A model generated the notes under the pieces. The model saw only the letters and a program-made list of their open reading frames with translations. It did not search any database and was not told the DNA's origin. Below, one piece after another: positions 43,400-55,000 of a DNA stretch of 64,000 nt. The stretch comes from Cunninghamia lanceolata (lineage: Eukaryota; Streptophyta; Pinopsida; Cupressales; Cupressaceae). The translations under genes and the position numbers were made by a program. The first letter of the stretch is position 1, and each line of letters opens with the position of its first letter. Location of the stretch: contig BSBN01000241.1 in assembly GCA_027924645.1 (NCBI GenBank), positions 12,114,001-12,178,000 of the forward strand, in the 5' to 3' direction.

Positions 43400-44640
43400 C
43401 AGATGGCGAAGCACGAGCTCCGGAGCCATCAATGGAGTAATTTCATCCGCCACAGATCAGTTTCAAGTCTTCCGGGCTGTTCAGACAACACAGAACTGTC
43501 GAGCAGTGATCGGTTGATGAGGAACGATAAACGGAGCATGGTGAATCCGGAAAGTGTGAAAAAGTTAAAAATCTTCAAAAAATGGTTAAGGCATGGATTT
43601 CCAAGCGCCCCTAGAGGCTGGGGGCGCCCAGCTTTAGCAGACTTAGTTTTTTCCTTGTGTTTTTCAAGAAAATGCGAAAAATGCCTCTGTCAGTCAGTTT
43701 TTCGGGTTGATAAAAGCAGTCATTTTGGTCAATAGATCCTGAAAAGATGGGATTCACCTTAGATATGCCTAGGCTATCCAGTCCATCCTTCATTCAGTGG
43801 CAGTCGTCCGACAAATCATCGAAATTAGTGACAGGAAGCAGCTGTCGGCACGGGGCACGGGAAACGAGGTAAACTACAAGTAGAAGTTGAAAATCATGAA
43901 ATTGACTAAGGCAAAGTTTTCCAAGCATCCCTGGATGCTGGGGGCACCCATCTTTCTCAGAGTTAGAATTTTTTTCGCGTTTTTCAAGAAACGTCAAAAA
44001 GTCTTTGTTAGTCCGCTTCCAGGGGGTCAGATTCAGTCAAACTCAGTTGAAATGCCCGTAAGAGTTGGAAATTCATCTCAGGTATGTTCAAGCTACTCAA
44101 ATCACCTCCCATCCTGCTTCAGGAGTTAGTCAGACGACTGAAAATTAAGATCAAATAGGGCCTGTGGCACGAAAAACGGAGAAATGGAATCAAAACTGAA
44201 AAATCTCAAAATTTTTCTAAGGCACAAAAAACCAAGCGCCCCTGGAGGCTGGGGGCGCCTATCCCACCCAGACTTAGAAAATTTTCGTGTTTTTCTGAAA
44301 AATGACAAATCCTCTTCTGTTAGCGTGGTCAGATTCATAGAAAATCAATTTGGCACGATTTCCGAGGCAGACAAAAGGTACAGTCAGTTCAATTTTCATC
44401 AAGCTTGCCTGTCTACCTAACCATCAGACTCAGTTTTGCTCCAAGAGGCGAGTTTTGACAGCCTAACAGGGGTCCACAGTCACCGGAACGCGTAGAAATC
44501 AAGAAAATTGAAAAAGTTGAAAATATCATGAAAATGTCTAAGGCATTGAAATCCAGGCACCCCTGGAGGCTGGGGGCGCCCAAGTTCACCAGAGTTAGAA
44601 ATTTTCAAGCTCTGCTGATGATATCCGTCAGTTTTTTCCA
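43400..44640 (+). repeat. ~315-bp tandem array, four copies, each with a GC hairpin
   Basis: The conserved core (CAAGCGCCCCT-GGAGGCT-GGGGGCGCCC or a variant) starts at 43603, 43922, 44233 and 44554, spaced 319, 311 and 321 bp. Its arms GCGCCCC/GGGGGCGC can pair. Each core is preceded by a GAAAA..TTGAAAATC..AAAATG..TAAGGCA block and followed by CAGA(C/G)TTAG and TTTTTC(A/T)(A/G)(G)AAAA. Confidence 0.85.
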
Positions 44641-47270
44641 AAACTTCGTCCAGTGACAGGTTTTAGAAGACAGATTTGCAATCAAATGTCGTCAGATTGT
44701 CAGTCCAAGGCTGGGGGTGAAATCAGAGTTGATAAGTCTTCAAGATGCCATGATCAGTCAGCTTTTCTAGTCAATGGTGATAGTTTGCTATCTTGTTGAA
44801 GTCAGAGGCAGTCCACGCCAGAGTCAAAATGAGTGCAAAAAGTTTCAAAACGAATGAAAATTTGGCTAACACTTTTGCAATATCGCATGTTTGATGACAT
44901 CATAAAAAAGATATTTTTAATCATCTCACACATGAAGCCATAGGCAGCTATAAAATAGGGATTCTTCTTATTCGAGTATATTTACTTGGATTTGTGCTTT
45001 AAAAGTTGCTTTCTTCACGGACAAGCTTCAAGTTTTATGCTTTCATAAAGAAAGTAGCTTTTTTGTCCTAAGCTCTATAAAAAAAAAACAAGCTTTTGGC
45101 CTCCATCATTCATTATTTTTGTAGGTTGCATCTAGAGGAAGAAAGCATCTTTTTCTTCTCATGAAGATTTGAGAAACCAAACGGAGTGCTTTTTCAGTGT
45201 TCTTCATAGTTTCGGGATGAGGAAGCACAGAGGCATGCTTTTTCGAGGGCCATCTTTCTAGGGCATCGTTTTTCAAAAACAAGGCCGAAGCTTTTTCAAT
45301 TTTCATCGAGATGGGTCCATCTAGAATTTCATCCTCTTGAAGATTGGGAAATTTTATTTTTCTGAGAATCTGCTTTTTTGCTACTTTTTCGGGAAACCCT
45401 CCACTTTTTCAAAATCCGACAATCTGGGTTGTTTTAAAACGAAATTGTCTACAAAACCCATGTGCCAACTTTTTCTCTCGAAATCAGGTTTTTAGAAGAT
45501 ATTTTCTAAAATACGAGCGGATGACATCACAAATAAAGCAAGAATGTAGATGAGGATGTGACTCAAAAGAAAGCAACTTTAACTCAAATGCTTTTTGTTT
45601 TAAAGCATTTGATTTCATCCAAAGCTTATCCATCCTTAAAATAGTAAGCTTATCCATCCTTAAAATAGTAAAAAGTCACTTTGTAATAGTTGGAGCTTTC
45701 TTTGCTTTAAAGCATTTGTCAGTTGTAATCTTTGTCTTAGAATAGAAATAAAGCTTGCGAGTTGGCAAGTTAGTTAGGGTAAATCAAGGAGATTTTAGGG
45801 TTCCCTACTCCTTTGATTTAGTATAAATAAGGGCAACCTTGCCCATTGTAAGAAATGGGAATTGTGATAGCAAAATTTGCTGTGCCTATTCTAGCCTGTG
45901 GAAATTGTTATTCCAAGTGCTCGTTCACTCCGTGTTGTCTGTTTTGCAGTGTTTGATCACATATTGTATGCCTGCCTTTTGCTACAATATTGCTGTCTTG
46001 GAGTTGTATCAACTTTATGATATTGGGAGTAGAAGTCTCATGCTTGCCATTTGCTTTGATTTTCTATCTCTGATCATCTAGTTTTGTCGTCAGATGTGTG
46101 GCTTGCGTAATCTTATTTCAGTTTTCATCTTAAAGTACAATGAGTCTTCTGATGTGAATTTGGAAGAAGTTTATTAAAGCTTTTATGTTAAAAACAAATC
46201 ATTCCTTGTTAACTTTTAATCCCTTTGCTCTAAATTTACTTAGGTGATTGAAAGCGTCATTTAGTTTACGCCTAGCTGTAGTTAGAAGTTTTAAAAAGGA
46301 AAAACCTCTACTACAGCGAATAGAGTTTTATAACCTTGTGCTCGCAGCTGAGAAACAAAAAAAGATAGGCAAATTTATTTTATTTATCTTTTAAGCAAAC
46401 ATCAGCAAAAAGAGAACTTCCCCCCATAATAGAAGAGCAGTTTATTTGTGCATAGCTGTCCGTTTCCAACTCGCATTCCAGAGGTGCGAATTGAAACGCC
46501 AACATGTTCTTCCACACATCTAGCTTTTTCTTTGGTCATTGTTGTCTTGCTGTACTCCATTTAATTCACAGCTAGGTAAAAGAAAAATGTGGCACACTTT
46601 TCAGATATTGGTTTGTCTTTTCTAAGGTTGACGTCAACATAGGAAAAGGACAAAAGGAATATTGAATGCCTAGTCAACAAGTAATGTATTGCAGAGTCAA
46701 CAAAGTGATGGTGGAGATGGATGCATTGGGCCTATGAAATGTTAGTCAAGTACACTTTTTAAAGGTTGTTGCCTTTTGTAAAAGTGATGATCAAACTACT
46801 TAAATCGTGCCATAAAGAAGACTTGATCAATGAAATACATCTCAAAAAAAGACATGTTTGGATTGCCATTGCTTAGTTAGCACAAAGAAGGTGACGATTT
46901 GTGTAAGTGAATTGCGCCTCTTTCAAACTAGCTGCTACCTTGGAAAATGGTGCTTATTCTTCTAATTTCTGCTTGTCCAAAATACATCAACCTCTCTGAA
47001 TATTGCGCTCAAAGCAATGTCTATAAATAGTTGATATTGTTGAAGTCTCCTTTCTAGATAAATCGCCCATGCAGAGATTTGATGTCCAACTTTGGTCTGT
47101 AAAAATATAAAATCATGTAGAAGTGGTGCTATCTTGGGATGGATTGATCAAGCCAAAATTTAAGAATTCTATGTATGAATGAGCCATCATTCATTCAAAC
47201 ACACAAAGCCAATTCCTTTTGTTGTTTTGGCAGCGAATATATTTTTACAGGTTTCAAAGTTGGTTCTAAC

Positions 47271-48540
47271 CAGTGTTACGAGACTTGCCTAGACTCGCCT
47301 AAACTCGGCGAATCCGAGGCGAGGCAGCCTGGCCGAGTCTGGGGGACTCGGACTCGGACTCGGCCGAGTTTTTCCTAGACTCGCTGGACTCGCCTGGAAC
47401 CGCGAGTCCCGTCAAGGAAACTTGGGAAAAAGTGAAAAAATCAGGAACATGGTGACAGTATATTTCAAAATATATTTAAGTAAAAGTTTGTATATTATAC
47501 TTTAAATATTTTGAAATATATTGTCATGATGTTTGAGATAGGTTCCGGATCCATGGGATTTAACATGCAGATTCTAGATTTTGGAGGATCCATCAGATTT
47601 CAGACTTAACTAATTTTTTAGGGTTTCAGGGTTTCAGACTTAGTCAAATTCAGGGTTTCAATTTTGCACAAAAAGAGTAGAGGACAAATCATTGGATCCT
47701 ATTGATTTGGATGAGATAGATCCTATTGATTTGTCAAGTTTTTGCCGAGTTTTCTCCAAGTTTTTGTTGACTCATCAATTTTGGCTTCATTTAAGACCTA
47801 CCATTTATGCCTTTGTAGGAAGGCGAAGGATGCAGGCTCCTCTGAGCCATAGACTTCTAGGCTCTAGTTATTGTTTTGATATTTCATATTTGTTTGGAAC
47901 ATTTGATGTCATGGATTTCATATTCCATGAGTTTTGTATACATTTGACTATATATTATAATTTTATATATCTAAGTGCTATTTCTTTCAGCAGCTCAGCT
48001 ACAATTTGCATTTATACTTATGTGATCGGTGTATACTTGTGTATGTGATCAAATTAGCTTCTATTTGCTGATGTTATTGTGTCTTTAAGGTTTATTTATT
48101 AACGGGTGCATGAAACAAGGTTTTTTTTTTTTTTAAAGATAATGTGCCTGGTAAAATTTTTAATGTGACCGGCGACGTTGGTGCGACACGCCCTCCGGCT
48201 CCACGTGAATGCTTTTGCCTGGAGCAATGAACCGGTGAGGCCACAACACGGGGGACCTCATCTCCTAGCAAGAACACTTCAAACCTGCGAGCTCGTTGGC
48301 CCAGCGAAGGCGTAACGTCTGCGAGCTCGTTGGCCCAGCGGGGGTTTGAACTCTGGTGGCCGCCACTACAACCGAGCAACTTAACCACCGAACCACGTCC
48401 TTATCGGCACATGAAACAAGTTTTAAATCCTTAAAAATCTTTGAATTTTTGGGTTTTTTCAATTTGCCGAGTTTTTGCCGAGTCTAGGTGCCGAGTCTGA
48501 GTCCAAAATCAGCTTGCTGAGTCCGAGTCTCGTAACTATG
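47271..48540 (+). mobile_element. Non-autonomous hAT element, 1.27 kb, TSD GTTCTAAC
   Basis: An exact 8-bp duplication GTTCTAAC (47263-47270 and 48541-48548) flanks inverted ends: CAGTGTTACGAGACTTGCC on the left and, read from the right, CATAGTTACGAGACTCGGAC. Both ends carry GACTCG/CGAGTC arrays (47278-47405 and 48470-48535), as in the 8.5-kb hAT element at 17769-26253, so the two are probably related and this copy could be mobilised by that type of transposase. There is no transposase frame inside. A SINE is nested at 48120-48409. Confidence 0.88.
48120..48409 (-). mobile_element. tRNA-derived SINE nested in the hAT element
   Basis: The 290-bp body is flanked by the 11-bp direct repeat CATGAAACAAG (48109-48119 and 48410-48420). 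On the - strand the 5' end has an RNA polymerase III A box TGGTTAAGTTGC (48387-48376) and a B box AGTTCAAACCC (48352-48342), and the 3' end is an A-rich tail (oligo-T at 48121-48135 on +). A 20-bp word GCGAGCTCGTTGGCCCAGCG occurs twice, 34 bp apart (48287 and 48321). The C+G content is far above the surroundings. It is not an intact tRNA gene. Confidence 0.85.
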
Positions 48541-48548
48541 GTTCTAAC

Positions 48549-49499
48549 AACATAGTAAAGAATTTTTCAGAGTTGCAGCTATTGGTGAAAGAGTTACAGC
48601 ATCAATATTCCTCTATTCTTCATTTTTCTTCATCTAATACTTCCGTTGGATCCAATTCTTATAATCTCAAAACTAAATTTCATTTCTAGTGAAGTGTTTG
48701 TTCGGTTTTGTACTTCTCAGAATTCCAGACAGCAAAGAGTTCTTTTCCAGTGATGGAGTTATATGAAGACTATTCAAAGTTATGAGTTTCAATATAGTGT
48801 TGGGGAATATTGAAGAGTTGTCAAATTTGAGACATTAGAACGATAGATTTGTAGAGATTCCTAGCTTCAGATATAATGTTCAAGAAAGAGGAAAGCATCG
48901 TTAATCAAATCATCTCAGAATCAATTTTTAGCCCGTGCTAAAAATAGTCTTCACATTTTCAAGGAGAAGATTATATTTTGAGATGTGCTATTTTAGCTGG
49001 AGTTGTGTTATTTTAGCTTTTCGCTATTCTTAGCAATCTCTATTTATAGCTTGGATTCAGCTATTGTTAGATCGTCTATCATTAGATCTCTTGCCATGTG
49101 AGAGATGTGACTTCTAAGTGTTAGTTTGTAATAATTTGTATTGTTAGTCTATTTAGCAGTTGCATGTTTTAGTTTTATTATTAGTGGACACGATAATTTG
49201 TAATAAAGCTTGCATTCATGCAATCAAGCTATTCCTAGAGTAGAAGTTTAGTTATTTTCATGCAATATTTGCATGCAATGCTTTGTAAATAGTATAAATA
49301 AGTGGATATTCCATCTTTATGGCAAGGAAATTGCCCGGATAGTAGTGATGACTTTGAATAGTAGTGGATAGAGTCCATACATGCTATAGGGCAGGCCGTG
49401 CATGGTGTTATTCAGCCTTGCATGTGATAGGTTTTGTCTTTGCATGTTCATTTTCGTCTTTCTTCTTTTTTATTTTTTGTCATTTTGGGCTGTGGGTTC
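48549..49499 (+). other. Sequence between hAT element and LINE ORF1
   Basis: No gene. 49270-49340 has TATAAATAAG and a GC-balanced stretch that could be the 5' region of the LINE or an older promoter. Confidence 0.4.
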
Positions 49500-50718
49500 A
49501 TGGCTGACCCACATGAGTCTTTGGGTTCCTCTTGCCTCTCCTTTAAACAAGTTGTGCTTGGTCATTGTGTTAATCATTCTATTCATAAGGCTTATGCAAT
49601 GAACATTCTTGTGGATCTAGCTCAAAGACAACAATTTCCTTCAGAAAAAGCAAAAGTAGATGATTTTAAAATCAATGGCTTCCTTCCTCGAAGCAAGGAG
49701 ATTCCCACGGTTATTTTAAATCTCGACTCTATGGCAGAGGATTTAGTTTTTTCCAGAGACATGTCCTTATTTATAAATTCATGGGGGTTAGATTAACTCT
49801 GAGGATGCTAGAGGGTTGGGCTTGCAAAGCTTGGTTGATTGAAGGAGACCTGGAGATAACCTTGGTTGCCAATGGCTATTTTTTTGTTTCTTCTAATAAT
49901 GTTTCTGATTGTGTTCGGATTTTTGAAGGTCCTTATTTCTCCGAACATGCTAGTCTTTTCATGAAACCTTGGCATTTGGGTTTTATCCTAATAGTGGAAC
50001 TCCCTTCAAAGGTTTCGGTTTGGATTCGTCTATTTGACTTGTCGTTGATTTTTTGGAAAGATGAATTCCTAAAAGTTTTGGGTGATTCGTTGGTTTCTTA
50101 TTTCAGTACCTCACAAATTACTAGGGAGAATCATTTTTTCTAGTTATGCCCAAATTTGCATTGAACTAGATTTAAATAGGCTCTTGTCCAAAGCTAATAA
50201 TACTTAAGTGGGAGATTTTGTTTGGCATCAAACCTTGGATTATGAAGCCATTCCTTTCAGATGTAGGGAATGCCATTGTTATGAACATCTATTTAGTTAT
50301 TGTCCCCAGCTTAAATCAAATGATTCTTTCAAGAAATTGGCACAAGATGATAAAAAGGATAAACAACAAATTCAGCAAGATAATCAAGGGTTTATTGTTG
50401 GTCCTTCTAATGTCGACGACTTTACCATGGCTCGGAACAAAGATAAAGCTCGACCCCCTCCAAATCCTAGAGGACCTAGAGCTGGTAATAGAATTAAAAA
50501 TAAGTTTGCTATTCTCGGAGAAATTCCTATCAAATTTCTGGATGTTAAGATGAAAACTAGGAGTGGATGGCAGCAAATCAGGTGAATGATGAAATAATGT
50601 AGGATCGAGAAAGTCAAGGTAAACTATAGGATGCTAATTTTTTCAATGAGAAGCAAGACCGTGCAGCACAAGACCTTACACTTTTCGGGGAGATTTCGGA
50701 TATGCCCGTTGCCATTTC
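49500..50718 (+). pseudogene. LINE ORF1-like protein (DUF4283 plus zinc knuckle), frameshifted
   Basis: Starts at ATG 49500 (MADPHESLGSSCLSFKQVVL). The DUF4283-type part includes KVDDFKINGFLPRSKEIPT, then after a frameshift near 49775 GVRLTLRMLEGWACKAW and VWIRLFDLSLIFW. A second frameshift near 50138 leads to YEAIPFRCRECHCYEHLFSY, containing a CX2CX4HX4C knuckle (CRECHCYEHLFSYC). This arrangement is that of plant L1-type LINE ORF1, an RNA-binding protein. The frame is cut at 50718 by the chromovirus, and the remainder resumes at 57893. No ORF2 (endonuclease/RT) is seen. Confidence 0.75.
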
Positions 50719-51925
50719 TGTCATGTCCCCTTTTGGGTAAGGTAAAGGAAATAATTTAAGTTGTCCTAGTAACTTTATTTTATAACATTGTAAACAGGAC
50801 GACTTAGGTTTTATTGTTATAAAGAGGGTGAATGTAATGTCATTTAAAAAAAGGTGTTTCTAGACACTTCTAGGAGGCGAAAAAAGTAATTTAAAATTAG
50901 AAAAGATTATAAAAGGAGCTAGGCTTAGAAGAATGTATCCATTGTCATTTGTTATCAAACCCTTTTCTCAAATATCGAGCACTTGTGTTTATTTTTTTCC
51001 CGAAGACGAAGAACCCTTTTGACATATGAATTTGGAGGACGAAAAACCCTCTAGGTTTTTAGTTTTGGATTTGGGGATGAAAACCTTCTTATCCATTGGA
51101 GGCGATTCCATCCAGGGATTACAATTGTGTTGAAAGTTTGAAGATTGTTTCCAGTTTCAGTGGGTTTTGAAGATTATTATCGCATTGAAGAAATCCCAGT
51201 TTGTAGAGTTGTGCTGAAGATTTCCAAATTTCAGTTTGGTTTGTGGTTTTCCAATTTAGTAAAGAATTTCAGTTTTGTTGGTAAAGGTTATCATTGCCAT
51301 ATCATTTTTATTTGGTGTTTTAACAACAAATCTTATTATCTTATTGGTTGTGAGCTTGTTGGTTCCAATTTAGGTGAGCCATACTATTTGAAATACTAGT
51401 TGCAGCCTTGGGAATAATCTTCCGTACAATATTGAGGCAGCCATTGAAGTTTGTATGTTGCCGTACCTATTTTACATTGAATCGCAGCCTTTGGAGGTAT
51501 TAAAGACTACCGTACATCTTTATTTCTGCCAATTGCAGCCTTTGGGAGTATTTGGACCTACTTTTTGCTGCTGTATAGATGTAGCTTGTGTTTGGGAAGC
51601 TTGCTGTACCATTTCAGAACTCCGAGGTTAGCCATTTGTGAAAGGAATATTCTGTTTTATATGAGATTCAGTTTTATTGGTTTGTGAGTTATCTGGTATA
51701 GTTGTACCAGAAACATTAAAATACTGTACAACCATTTGTATTGAGTTTTCAATGGTCATTTCTAGAAATGAATATGTTGTACAATATTTCTAGATGATTT
51801 TGTTATTGCATAATATTAGTATTAAACTGGATGAAGTAATTCTGCTATTCAGTATTGTTGTTCACCAAATCAAAGAAGGACAAAAAAATTACATGTTTTT
51901 GAAAATTCTATTTGGGGACATTACA
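50719..51925 (+). repeat. 5' LTR of the chromovirus
   Basis: 1207 bp, ends GGGGACATTACA. Blocks such as GTTGTCCTA(G/T)TAACTTTATT and AAAGAATTTCAGTTTTGTTG are shared with the 3' LTR. Confidence 0.9.
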
Positions 51926-51926
51926 A

Positions 51927-51939
51927 TGGTATCATAGCC
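51927..51939 (+). other. Primer binding site of the chromovirus
   Basis: TGGTATCATAGCC one base after the 5' LTR, 12 of 13 matches to the initiator tRNA-Met site. Confidence 0.85.
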
Positions 51940-52033
51940 GTGGTCTTGCCAGCCTATAAGCAAAGCTAATATTTTGATGTACATTATATCAAATGCAACT
52001 CAGTGACAGAAAAATCAGATTTTATTAGAGGGA

Positions 52034-55000
52034 ATGGAGACAGTTGCAAGATCAAGGAATAGAAGAAATAGAAGAGATAGAAGTAGTAGTGGAAATGGGG
52101 GAAAAAGGAAAGAAGACTTAGACAGATGAAGAAAAAGGAGAGATCTAGTACTAGGCCATTGTCAACATCAGCAAGGGCAAGCAATAGACAAACAATCTTA
52201 TGGCACAACTATTACAAACAATGCAAAATCTAACTATTCCATAGCCTACCCAAACCCATAATGGTGAAGGAAGTGCTACGTCTGCTACAAATAACAGAAT
52301 CATTGTATCTAGACCTTTCTAACCGAAATTCTTACAAAGAGAAGAAGAACCAAAAGAAGGAGAAGAACAAATCAGAATCGAGGTAGAGACAACTTTAGAG
52401 ACAACTTACAAGAATACACATCCTTTGGAGCAGAGTTTCATGCGGTCATGTCTTTTCCAATTTTTTGTAATCCAAAAAATGAGGAATAGGCCAAAGAGGG
52501 AGAGAAATACAAGTCAACCTCATAAAGATCTATAACACCAGTTGGGTAAGTTGACTATTTCCTACTTTTGATGGCTCAAACAAATATACAACTCGTGCTT
52601 GGATTCAAAAGCTAGATAAATATTTTCTCTTAATCCTATGTTTGAGGAAGAAGCTTTCAAGTTTGCTACCTTTCATTTGGAAGGTGTGGCACATGGATAG
52701 TGGTCCTGGGGATTGGTCATCCAAGGGCACAACTTGATTGATACTTATGTTGAATTCAGCCAGAGATTAATTGACAGATTTGATAGAAAGGATCCTAAGA
52801 TTCATTTTAGAGAGTTGGCATAGTTGAGATAGCATGGCATGGTGGACAACTATGTAACAAAAGTCTAGAGATTATTTGTAATCGTTCTTGGTGTCTTTGG
52901 AAGGAGGCTTATTGTTCTTTTCATGGAAGGTTTGATCGAGCCTCTCAAGGGTTGGGTAAAAGCCTTCGATCCACCTTCGTTGCAAGAAGCAATCAAGAGA
53001 GCTATAACAATGGAACCCTCAGTTTCTAAAAACAAATTCTTTTCAAAGGCAACACAAGTAGGGTATCATAAGAAAACCTTTCAAAGTTCATTTAATTAGA
53101 AGGACGTGCCTAAGAAAGTAAGTAAAGATGATGAAACGAAAACGAGCTCAGAAGAAATAAGATGTGTTTCTCTTTTAGGGAGCCTAGGCATTGATGTCTT
53201 GGGAAAGGTTAGGTACACTACATAGAAGTGATTTTAGATGAGGAATCAGAAACAAAAGAACTTGAACTAGAAGTTGAAGCAACTGAATCAAAACTAGAAA
53301 GACAAGCAGGAGATTCTTCAGGAGTCACCCTTGCCGCCCTTTCTGGTACCCCTAAGTATCTTCCTTTTGGAGTTTGTGGAGTGATACATGGGCATAGGAT
53401 AATAGTGTTGATTGATAGTGGGGCCACCCACAACTTTATAGATGAAAGATTGGTAGCCAAAAGAGGATTGGAGACAAAAGACTTTGATGGATTCAATGTT
53501 ATTGTTGCAAATGGCTTCACCATTCCTCGCACTAAGAGAATCTAGCAATTGTATGTCACATTAGGCAGATATTGGATGTGTGATAACTTCAATGTTGTAG
53601 GCATAGGAGAAACATATATGGTGTTAGGAGTGCAGTGGTTACATTCCCTTGGGAAATTTACATAGAACTACTAGATCGTGGAATTGAAGTTCAAATCGGA
53701 ACGAAAGGACATAGTGCTTCAAGGCATTTCTAATGGAGGTCCCAGAGTTGTTTCTATGAAAAGGATGGAGAGATCTTTTCATGTTGCATTGGTAGCCCAT
53801 TGTCTGGTGGCAACCACAACTTTTTCTAAGGATAAAAAGTCCTACCATGTTGATATACAGTCTATTTTGGATAAGCATAGCATATTTTTCGAGGATATAC
53901 CTCTAGGATGACCACCTGATAGAGGTTTCTAGCATGTGATAGATATTGAGGAATAAACCAAGCCAATTATCACTATTTATCACCAACCTAAAAGGTATAA
54001 GGAAGAGATCAAGAAGATCATCAAAGAGCTCTTAGACATGGGTCGCATCAGACCGAGCTCAAGTCCCTTTACTTCTTATATAGTCTTGGTCAAGAAGAAG
54101 GATGACACCATGAGGATGTGTATAGACTATAGGGCCCTGAATAAGATAATAAAAAATAGGTATCCAATTCTTAGGATCGATGAGTTATAGGGTGCAGTAT
54201 ATTTCTCTAAGATATATCTCAAATCGGGATACCATTAGATTAGGCTTAGGGATGAAGATATCCACAAGACAACTTTCAGGTGTCACTTCAAACACTATGA
54301 GTTTTTGGTCATGCCTTTTAGCTTGACTAATGCACCTGCCACCTTATAGTCTTGTATGAATCAAGTATTCAACAAATAGTTGAGGAAGTTTGTTCTAGTA
54401 TTCTTTGATGATATCATCTACAACAAGACTTGGGGGGATCATCTGAGTCATATAAATGAAGTACTGGGCATCTTCAAAGCATAGACATTATTTGGAAAGG
54501 TGTCTAAGTGCGAGTTTGAGATGACAAAGATTTTATATCTGGGGCATGTCACAAGTGCCCAAGGAGTTCAAGTGGATCAAGAGAAGATACAAGCAATCCT
54601 AGTTTGGCCTTCTCTGGAGACATTAACACGGTTGAGAGGATTCTTTGGTCTCTGCAACTATTACAGGAGATTTGTTAAGGGTTTTTCATAGCTGGCAGCA
54701 CCCTTAACAGATTTGACAAAGAAAGGAGCCTTTACATAGACTAATGCAACACAATGAACTTTCGACAAGCTCAAGGAAGTAACGACTGCATGCCCTGTGT
54801 TAGTTATTCTTGATTTCTCACTTCCCTTTGTGCTAGAGTGTGATGCTTTAGGAAAGCGATTGGAGTAGTACTGATGCAGAATGGGCATCCAATAGCATTC
54901 GAGAGATGGAAACTCAAGGAGGTAGAAAGAGGGTTCTCGATCTATGATAAGGAGATGTTAGCCACCATGCATGCATTGGTTAAGTTCAATTAGTACCTAG

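Larger units (their letters stand above)
42849..47262 (+). other. Sequence after TrpRS exon h: probable intron with an LTR-like repeat region
   Basis: 43100-46300 has a 32-bp palindrome, a 315-bp tandem array (listed separately), TATA-like CTATAAAATAGG (about 44950) and TATAAATAAG (about 45829), and a 24-bp tandem doublet (AGCTTATCCATCCTTAAAAT, about 45622-45671). This could be a large solo LTR, but I could not find its ends or a TSD. 46300-47262 is plain. The last TrpRS exon was looked for and not found. Confidence 0.45.

Noticed and set aside
46707..46737. ATGGTGGAGATGGATGCATT as the missing last TrpRS exon
   Set aside because: Resembles the expected MVDAFM start only superficially; it runs into a stop within ten codons and lacks RPLPSMF.
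48092..48462. - strand frames of 98 and 65 codons, and a possible tRNA gene
   Set aside because: The A and B boxes, A-tail and target duplication make it a SINE. The tRNA-like part does not fold into an obvious complete cloverleaf, and its frame has no homologous motif.
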